Assembly (NCBI GenBank): GCA_045535505.1
Contig: JAZSLU010000015.1
Coordinates: 1 to 10,533 of the forward strand
Reading direction: 5' to 3'
DNA length: 10,533 nt
DNA from: CAKSST01 sp045535505
GTDB lineage: Bacteria > Bacillota > Clostridia > Oscillospirales > Acutalibacteraceae
The notes under the pieces were generated by a model. That model saw nothing but the letters and a program-made list of their open reading frames with translations. It had not been told where the DNA came from and searched no databases. Below, piece after piece: positions 6,637-10,533 of the stretch (its first letter is position 1; the number at the start of each line of letters is the position of its first letter). A program made the translations under genes and the position numbers.

Positions 6637-8121
6637 GTGATAGCGATATATGCGAGACAGTCGGTAGACAAGAAAGACAGTCTTTCAATAGAAACTCAAA
6701 TTAACCTTTGCACAAATTACATAAATGCCAGCCCACACTCTGAAACGATTGAAACATATCAGGATAAAGGTTATTCAGGAAAAAATATCCATAGACCTGA
6801 TTTTACACGAATGATGGCAGATATAGAATGTGGTAAAATATCAAAAATCGTTGTTTATAAACTTGATAGAATAAGTAGAAATCTTTTAGATTTTATGAGT
6901 ATGTATAAAATCTTTAATGAGCATAAAATTGAGTTTTGTTCTGTAAATGATACTTTTGACACTACTACCCCTATGGGTCGAGGTATGTTAAAAATTGCAA
7001 TGGTTTTTGCAGAAATGGAACGAGAATCAATTCAACTCCGTGTTAAAGACAACTACTATGAACGAATAAAGGATGGCAGATGGGCAGGAGGACCTGCACC
7101 ATACGGATTTAAAAATGGAAGAACAAAAAACAATATACCAACACTTATTAGAGTTGGCGAAGAAATCACTGCCGTTAAATTAGCATTTAACCATTATGAA
7201 GATGATTTTTCAATGTCTCTCGGCAAGGTGGCAAGATTGCTTGAAAAAAAGGGATACCAAAGCAGAAAACGGAAAACTTTTGATAATGTTACTATCGGTC
7301 GTATTTTACAAAACCCCGTTTATGCAATAGCGGATGAAACCTTATACAAGTTTTTCAAAACAAGAAAAGCAAAAATACTTAACCCCATAGAAGAATGGGA
7401 TGGAACTCGTTCAGCAGTAATAGTCGGTAAAAGGGTTGCAAATAATAACACAAGAAAATATACTGACTTGTATGAACAAACCGTTTATTTAACTAATTTT
7501 AAGGGTTTTATAAAATCAAGGCAATATGTTAAAGTTCAAGAAAGGTTGGCACAAAATCAACAAATCAAAAGAGCAAATGCACCGTCAAGAATGGAAGAAT
7601 TGGCAGGGTTAGTTAAGTGTAGCAAATGCAAAGAACACTATGCTATTAAAATGTATAATGCAAACAAACTTGATTGCTATGGTAATCGTTCACTGCATTT
7701 ATGCGATGCTACTTTCAAAACGGTTGATTTTGAAGAATTAAGGAAAAGTGTTCGCGTAAAGGTTTTGGATGTTATAAAACACTTGGCAGAACGAGTTGAA
7801 GAAAGTGAACGGGGTTATAAAAAGATAGAAGAAGAATTGAATGCATTAGTTGAAGAAAGAGATAATCTCGTTTCACTTTCTCGTGGTAAAACCAAATTAG
7901 AAAAAGCATTTGCAGATACCATTGAAAGAATACAAGACCAAATAGAGCAAAAAGAACTACAACTTTCAACATATACCCCTATAAGATATGAAGCATTTAA
8001 TTTTGACCTTATTGAAATTGAACTTGCTAATGTTGAAAAGGCAAAAGAGATTTATCGCAAACTTATCAAAAGGATTCTACTTGAAGAAAACGGTAATTAT
8101 ACAATAGAGTGGAAGATATAA
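6637..8121 (+). CDS. Large serine recombinase (site-specific integrase/excisionase)
   Basis: Cuts and rejoins attachment sites through a serine-DNA covalent link to integrate or excise the element. In the 494-residue product the resolvase-type catalytic domain covers about 1-145, with YARQS (5-9; nucleophile S9), SIETQ (17-21), LDRISRN (76-82) and MGRGM (113-117). The recombinase domain follows at about 152-260, beginning at GGPAPYGF (151-158). Then come a zinc ribbon with C328, C331, C347 and C356, and a charged coiled coil at about 383-443, the part that in this family controls synapsis and direction. I chose GTG at 6637 from the ribosome binding site and because the family starts just before the IAIYAR strand. 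An in-frame GTG at 6556 would add 27 residues unlike the family. The gene lies about 130 bases after the junction, pointing into the element. No separate directionality factor is visible. Confidence 0.93.
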   Translation: MIAIYARQSVDKKDSLSIETQINLCTNYINASPHSETIETYQDKGYSGKNIHRPDFTRMMADIECGKISKIVVYKLDRISRNLLDFMSMYKIFNEHKIEFCSVNDTFDTTTPMGRGMLKIAMVFAEMERESIQLRVKDNYYERIKDGRWAGGPAPYGFKNGRTKNNIPTLIRVGEEITAVKLAFNHYEDDFSMSLGKVARLLEKKGYQSRKRKTFDNVTIGRILQNPVYAIADETLYKFFKTRKAKILNPIEEWDGTRSAVIVGKRVANNNTRKYTDLYEQTVYLTNFKGFIKSRQYVKVQERLAQNQQIKRANAPSRMEELAGLVKCSKCKEHYAIKMYNANKLDCYGNRSLHLCDATFKTVDFEELRKSVRVKVLDVIKHLAERVEESERGYKKIEEELNALVEERDNLVSLSRGKTKLEKAFADTIERIQDQIEQKELQLSTYTPIRYEAFNFDLIEIELANVEKAKEIYRKLIKRILLEENGNYTIEWKI

Positions 8122-8124
8122 CAA

Positions 8125-8158
8125 AAAATGCTATGGGGAAATTTCCTCATAGCATTTT
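8125..8158. terminator. Bidirectional terminator between convergent genes
   Basis: A stem of 11 perfect pairs (AAAATGCTATG at 8125-8135 with CATAGCATTTT at 8148-8158), extended inward by about three more pairs over GGG/CCT, is flanked by A-runs on the left and T-runs on the right. It can serve the recombinase gene on the plus strand and the zinc-ribbon operon on the minus strand; both stop codons lie within 6 bases of the stem. Confidence 0.85.
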
Positions 8159-8163
8159 CCATA

Positions 8164-9093
8164 TTAGTTGTCACAATAATAATTATATGAACCCGTTTCT
8201 GATGTGCCATCGGAATAAACAATGGTTATATTTTTGATATCAATTCTTGCAAGATTATCGCAATATCCAATAATTTCATCGTACATTCTAACGGTACCAC
8301 CACTATTTATCGGACCAATAATCTCAACATCAGCATAATATTTGTTAGAAATTTCTTCTTGAATTGAATCGCCAACAGAATTTTTAAGATATGCATTAAA
8401 ACGAACATATTTAATTGTTTTACCAGAATTATTACTTGCACTAAAGTCGAACTCAATACCACCAGCAGAATTAAGACTAAATCCCATTGAGGGCCTACCT
8501 AACCTCGTTCGCATATCAATTTTATGTTGACTGCAATTTGGTGAATCGGATGAAACTTGATTTAAACATCCGCTTGTGGCACAAGTGTGAGAATAACAAT
8601 ATTCACCATCGGTAACCACACCGTTATCACAAAGACTATACGAACATCTATGGGTATAGCAATAATCGCTTCCATATCCTTTTCCTGAAGTGCATCCGGT
8701 ATAATCGCAAATATGAGAATAACAATAATCAGCACCATCGACCTTTTTATTTGAACAACCCTCGTTTTTACAATTTGTGCTTCCGATAATAGAACTAATT
8801 ATTATAACCAATAGAATAACTGCGGCAATTGACCAAAATACAATTTTGTTTGTTTTTGTATTATTTAATGGTTGTTCAATGGTAGTGTTATTTTCTGGTT
8901 CTTCATTATTGATATTCACTTCGGGATTACTTTCAATACTAGTTTTATTTTCTTCAACGGTATCATATTTTGTATCGTTGTCGAAATCATTACCTATTTG
9001 CGGTACGTTTGTTATGGTTTCCACCTTTGTTCCGCATTTAGGACAAAAAACACTATCGTCAAGAATCTTTACTCCACATTTTCTGCAAAACAT
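8164..9093 (-). CDS. Zinc-ribbon membrane protein with four extracytoplasmic CCCH repeats
   Basis: No named gene is recognised. The 309-residue protein has an N-terminal zinc ribbon (C3, C6, C17, C20), an acidic and asparagine-rich linker at about 25-80, one membrane span at about 84-104, four tandem 21-residue cysteine/histidine repeats (108-190) and a C-terminal domain of about 110 residues that looks beta-rich (for example FDFSASNNSGKTIKYVRFNAY at 215-235). Positive residues just before the span (K80, K83) suggest the zinc ribbon is cytoplasmic and the repeats lie outside. The C-terminal part recalls small Ig-like domains of bacterial surface proteins, but I cannot name a family. The start is ATG 9093, 8 bases after AAGAGG; an in-frame GTG at 9102 overlaps that site. 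It forms an operon with the gene ending at 9106, whose stop lies in the same ribosome-binding region. A metal-sensing or surface role is a guess. Confidence 0.82.
   Translation of the reverse strand: MFCRKCGVKILDDSVFCPKCGTKVETITNVPQIGNDFDNDTKYDTVEENKTSIESNPEVNINNEEPENNTTIEQPLNNTKTNKIVFWSIAAVILLVIIISSIIGSTNCKNEGCSNKKVDGADYCYSHICDYTGCTSGKGYGSDYCYTHRCSYSLCDNGVVTDGEYCYSHTCATSGCLNQVSSDSPNCSQHKIDMRTRLGRPSMGFSLNSAGGIEFDFSASNNSGKTIKYVRFNAYLKNSVGDSIQEEISNKYYADVEIIGPINSGGTVRMYDEIIGYCDNLARIDIKNITIVYSDGTSETGSYNYYCDN
8524..8772 (-). repeat. Four in-frame 63-base coding repeats (C-x4-C-x10-C-x2-H)
   Basis: In the zinc-ribbon protein ending at 8164, four units of exactly 21 residues each keep C, C, C and H at the same places: 108/113/124/127, 129/134/145/148, 150/155/166/169 and 171/176/187/190. 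Units 1-3 also share YCYSH or YCYTH. The DNA copies are diverged, so this is an old protein repeat and not a recent DNA duplication. The pattern resembles the C-x4-C...YC-x2-H fingers of WRKY19-like plant proteins, a likeness from memory only. Confidence 0.88.
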
Positions 9094-9105
9094 ACATAAC
9101 ACCTC

Positions 9106-9624
9106 TTAATCATCAAAATTAAACCAATTTTCAGAAGAATCTGTACTTGTTAATGCGGGTGTTATTGTCATCATTGTTTTATCATCGTTAAACTCTACGG
9201 TGTAAATTGTATCTCTATCATCAATTTTAAATTTATTTCTAGAAATCACAGAATAATTGTATGTTGCTATTGTATCATCAATATAAAAACTGTCAAAATT
9301 ATACTCAATTTCATCATCAGAAAAATCTAATTCTCGTGTATAGTAAGTAGTACCTTCTACCTCAACTGATTGCCAGTCACGCATAAGTTCCTTTTTTAAA
9401 TTTGCTTTTCCAATTTCATTGATGATAAAGAAAACACCAAGAATGGCAATTAAACATACCGCTACAATCACAATAATTTTCTTTTTAGCGGTCATATTAG
9501 ATTGTGGTTTAAGTTGAGTTTCATTAGGTAGGGTTTCAATTGTTTCCTTTGAGATTTCAAAACCACAGTTGGTGCAAAAAGCACTATCTTCAGGTAACTG
9601 TGTCCCGCATTTAGAACAATACAT
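9106..9624 (-). CDS. Zinc-ribbon single-span membrane protein
   Basis: Unnamed 172-residue protein. The N terminus is a zinc ribbon (C3, C6, C17, C20 in the order CSKCG...CTNCG), followed by a polar linker, a lysine cluster at 47-49, one membrane span at about 50-68 and an extracytoplasmic domain of about 100 residues. The latter has alternating beta-like strands (TYNYSVISRNKFKI at 121-134, YTVEFNDDKTMMTI at 141-154) and recalls small lipocalin-like domains (DUF5640 type) in Clostridia surface proteins; this is a weak likeness. The ATG at 9624 follows a near-perfect AAAGGAGG with an 8-base spacer. It is the first gene of a two-gene operon with another zinc-ribbon membrane protein and shares the N-terminal plan, so the two may be diverged paralogues at the N terminus or partners. 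No enzyme motif is visible. Confidence 0.82.
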   Translation of the reverse strand: MYCSKCGTQLPEDSAFCTNCGFEISKETIETLPNETQLKPQSNMTAKKKIIVIVAVCLIAILGVFFIINEIGKANLKKELMRDWQSVEVEGTTYYTRELDFSDDEIEYNFDSFYIDDTIATYNYSVISRNKFKIDDRDTIYTVEFNDDKTMMTITPALTSTDSSENWFNFDD

Positions 9625-9631
9625 ACTTTTG

Positions 9632-9639
9632 TCCTCCTT
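9632..9639 (-). promoter_or_regulatory. Strong ribosome binding site of the zinc-ribbon operon
   Basis: On the minus strand AAAGGAGG lies about 8 bases before the ATG at 9624, the strongest Shine-Dalgarno match in the window. Confidence 0.8.
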
Positions 9640-9684
9640 TGTAGTATTTACAAATAAAAATTGATTAAAAAAATATATATCTAA

Positions 9685-9713
9685 ATTTTACCATTTTTAT
9701 GTAAAATTATCAA
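9685..9713 (-). promoter_or_regulatory. TG-extended sigma-A promoter of the zinc-ribbon operon
   Basis: On the minus strand TTGATA (9713-9708), a 17-base spacer and TAAAAT (9690-9685) with TG one base before the -10 box. Transcription would start near 9678, leaving a leader of about 54 bases. The cassette therefore has its own promoter, separate from the relaxase operon that ends at 9788. Confidence 0.72.
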
Positions 9714-9743
9714 GTAATTTAAATAAAAATGTTGTAAAAAGTA

Positions 9744-9778
9744 AAAAACGGTATTTGGAAATTCCCCATACCGTTTTT
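9744..9778 (-). terminator. Terminator of the relaxase operon
   Basis: Eleven paired bases (9744-9754 with 9768-9778; ACGGTAT/ATACCGT core plus A/T pairs) close a loop containing GG/CC. On the minus strand the stem is followed by a T-run, placing it just after the stop of the 76-residue gene at 9788. It shares the loop core TATGGGGAA(A)TTTCC with the terminator at 8125-8158. Confidence 0.78.
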
Positions 9779-9787
9779 GTTAAATAT

Positions 9788-10018
9788 TTACATCAGCACT
9801 ATTTCACCCAAAGCACTAAAAAAATAATCTTCTGGTAAATCCTCTTGTTTGTAATGCTTTTCTGTTGCTTGTTTGAGTTCCTCATTGCTTTTTTGTTCCA
9901 GATATTTTTGGAGTGTTTGTTTTGGTGGAGGTGGCGGTGCAGTTTCTTCAAACTGTCTTGACCTTTCCGCCTGTAATGATAATAAGTCTTCAAATTCTTT
10001 AACATCTAATATTTCCAT
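9788..10018 (-). CDS. Small acidic protein downstream of the relaxase
   Basis: Unrecognised 76-residue protein with no membrane segment or cysteine. It has a charged, probably helical N-terminal part (about 1-25), a run of five prolines at 28-32, and a second charged helical stretch at about 34-58. The start ATG at 10018 follows AAAGGTAGG, formed across the relaxase stop codon, with about 9 bases between. The genes are 9 bases apart and surely co-transcribed. Position and size suggest a mobilization accessory or a regulator of the element. No function can be assigned from sequence. Confidence 0.7.
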   Translation of the reverse strand: MEILDVKEFEDLLSLQAERSRQFEETAPPPPPKQTLQKYLEQKSNEELKQATEKHYKQEDLPEDYFFSALGEIVLM

Positions 10019-10027
10019 ACTTAAAAC

Positions 10028-10533
10028 CTACCTTTCCAGATTTTTATTGATTTCGTCTTTTGCTCTTTGATACTCTGCAAATCGTTCCTTTTGACCGCTT
10101 TCAACAATATACTTTGCCATATCAGCCGATAACTTCAAACCGCTGCCTTTGAACTTTTCCTTTAAGGTTACATATTCCTCAAGCATTTTTTGTGCCTTAT
10201 ATTTCAAAATATCAACACTCCCCCTTAAACCTTGCTCTCTACGTAGTTCGCTTTCACCAGTCATAATGGAAACAGGATAACCGAGAGCAGATTCCACCGC
10301 CTTGCCCAATTCATTGTGAAAGGTTTTTAAATCGTTGCGATTGACAAGTTCGTTTGCAGATATTTTGTGCATATCATTTTTAGCATCATAGAAAATTGGC
10401 ACAAATGCAAAATGGATATGATTTTTACCCTTAATGCTTTCATCCTTATGGACAAATGCCGATACACAATGAGGATATTTTTCTTTTAAGTGGTTATATA
10501 CTGCCTTAAAGAAAAGTCGGATCGTAGCCATGT
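10028..10533 (-). CDS. MobV/Pre-family relaxase, 3' part (runs off the window)
   Basis: Plasmid mobilization/recombination enzyme that would nick one strand at an origin of transfer so a helper conjugation system can carry the element. Only the last 167-168 codons are visible; the frame is open to the right edge, and the first methionine in view (10531) is internal to the domain, since the family's N-terminal motifs are missing. The key metal-binding motif is present as HKDE (28-31 of the visible part) and HIHFAFVP (38-45), followed by NRNDLKTFHNELG (64-76). The spacing between HKDE and HIH is six residues, where typical members have about three (HxDExxPHxH), and the proline is absent. After the domain only about 60 mostly charged residues remain, so the C-terminal tail is short for MobV. 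It heads the operon with the small gene at 9788. Confidence 0.85.
   Translation of the reverse strand, partial: MATIRLFFKAVYNHLKEKYPHCVSAFVHKDESIKGKNHIHFAFVPIFYDAKNDMHKISANELVNRNDLKTFHNELGKAVESALGYPVSIMTGESELRREQGLRGSVDILKYKAQKMLEEYVTLKEKFKGSGLKLSADMAKYIVESGQKERFAEYQRAKDEINKNLER

Larger units (their letters stand above)
6503..10533. mobile_element. Left part of an integrated mobilizable element (large serine recombinase plus MobV)
   Basis: The block starts at the broken deacetylase gene and runs off the window. It carries a large serine recombinase next to the junction, a MobV-type relaxase gene with a small follower, and a two-gene zinc-ribbon membrane cassette as apparent cargo. It reads as more A/T-rich than positions 1-6500 and uses AGA for arginine where the left half often uses CGT/CGC. 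No type IV secretion gene is visible, so within what can be seen it fits an integrative mobilizable element better than a full conjugative one. The right boundary is unknown. Confidence 0.75.

Noticed and set aside
6485..6688. Minus-strand 67-codon frame across the element junction
   Set aside because: It overlaps the recombinase promoter and gene start on the other strand and has no supporting signal.
8524..8772. Possible CRISPR-like or recent DNA tandem repeat
   Set aside because: The 63-base units are diverged at DNA level, have no spacer pattern, and are explained by a repeated protein motif in frame.

Overview
The window looks like chromosome of a low- to mid-GC Bacillota bacterium, most likely a gut-type member of the Clostridia. 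The signs are Shine-Dalgarno sites of the AGGAGG type, TG-extended sigma-A promoters, frequent TTG/GTG starts, a spore-type polysaccharide deacetylase, and a large serine recombinase plus MobV relaxase of the sort common in gut Clostridia. The species cannot be named from the sequence alone.

Layout. (1) 48-1430, minus strand: argH, the last step of arginine synthesis, driven by a perfect-consensus promoter. (2) 1512-5987, plus strand: a compact three-gene operon with its own promoter and terminator. It encodes an ABC-2 permease, its ATPase (Wzm/Wzt or TagG/TagH type) and a 932-residue fusion of a WbsX-type domain with two RgpF-type domains. Together they would assemble and export a cell-surface polysaccharide, probably a rhamnan-like or teichoic-acid-like wall polymer. 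(3) 5988-6527: a membrane-anchored polysaccharide deacetylase of the PdaB type, cut off inside its fourth conserved motif. (4) From about 6503 to the right edge: a more A/T-rich block using many AGA arginine codons, which I read as one end of an integrated mobilizable element. It holds a large serine recombinase directly after the broken gene, a convergent two-gene cassette of membrane proteins with zinc ribbons, and a small protein behind the 3' part of a MobV/Pre relaxase that runs off the window.

How it fits together. The recombinase probably inserted the element into the deacetylase gene. The break is near 6503, inside a 17-base imperfect palindrome that also overlaps the -35 box of the recombinase promoter. 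The relaxase would let a helper conjugation system move the excised circle. The zinc-ribbon cassette is its visible cargo. Its most unusual member carries four exact 21-residue repeats with the pattern C-x4-C-x10-C-x2-H on the predicted outer side of the membrane. Because the interrupted gene is of a sporulation-linked family, programmed excision of the skin type is a possible but unproven reading.
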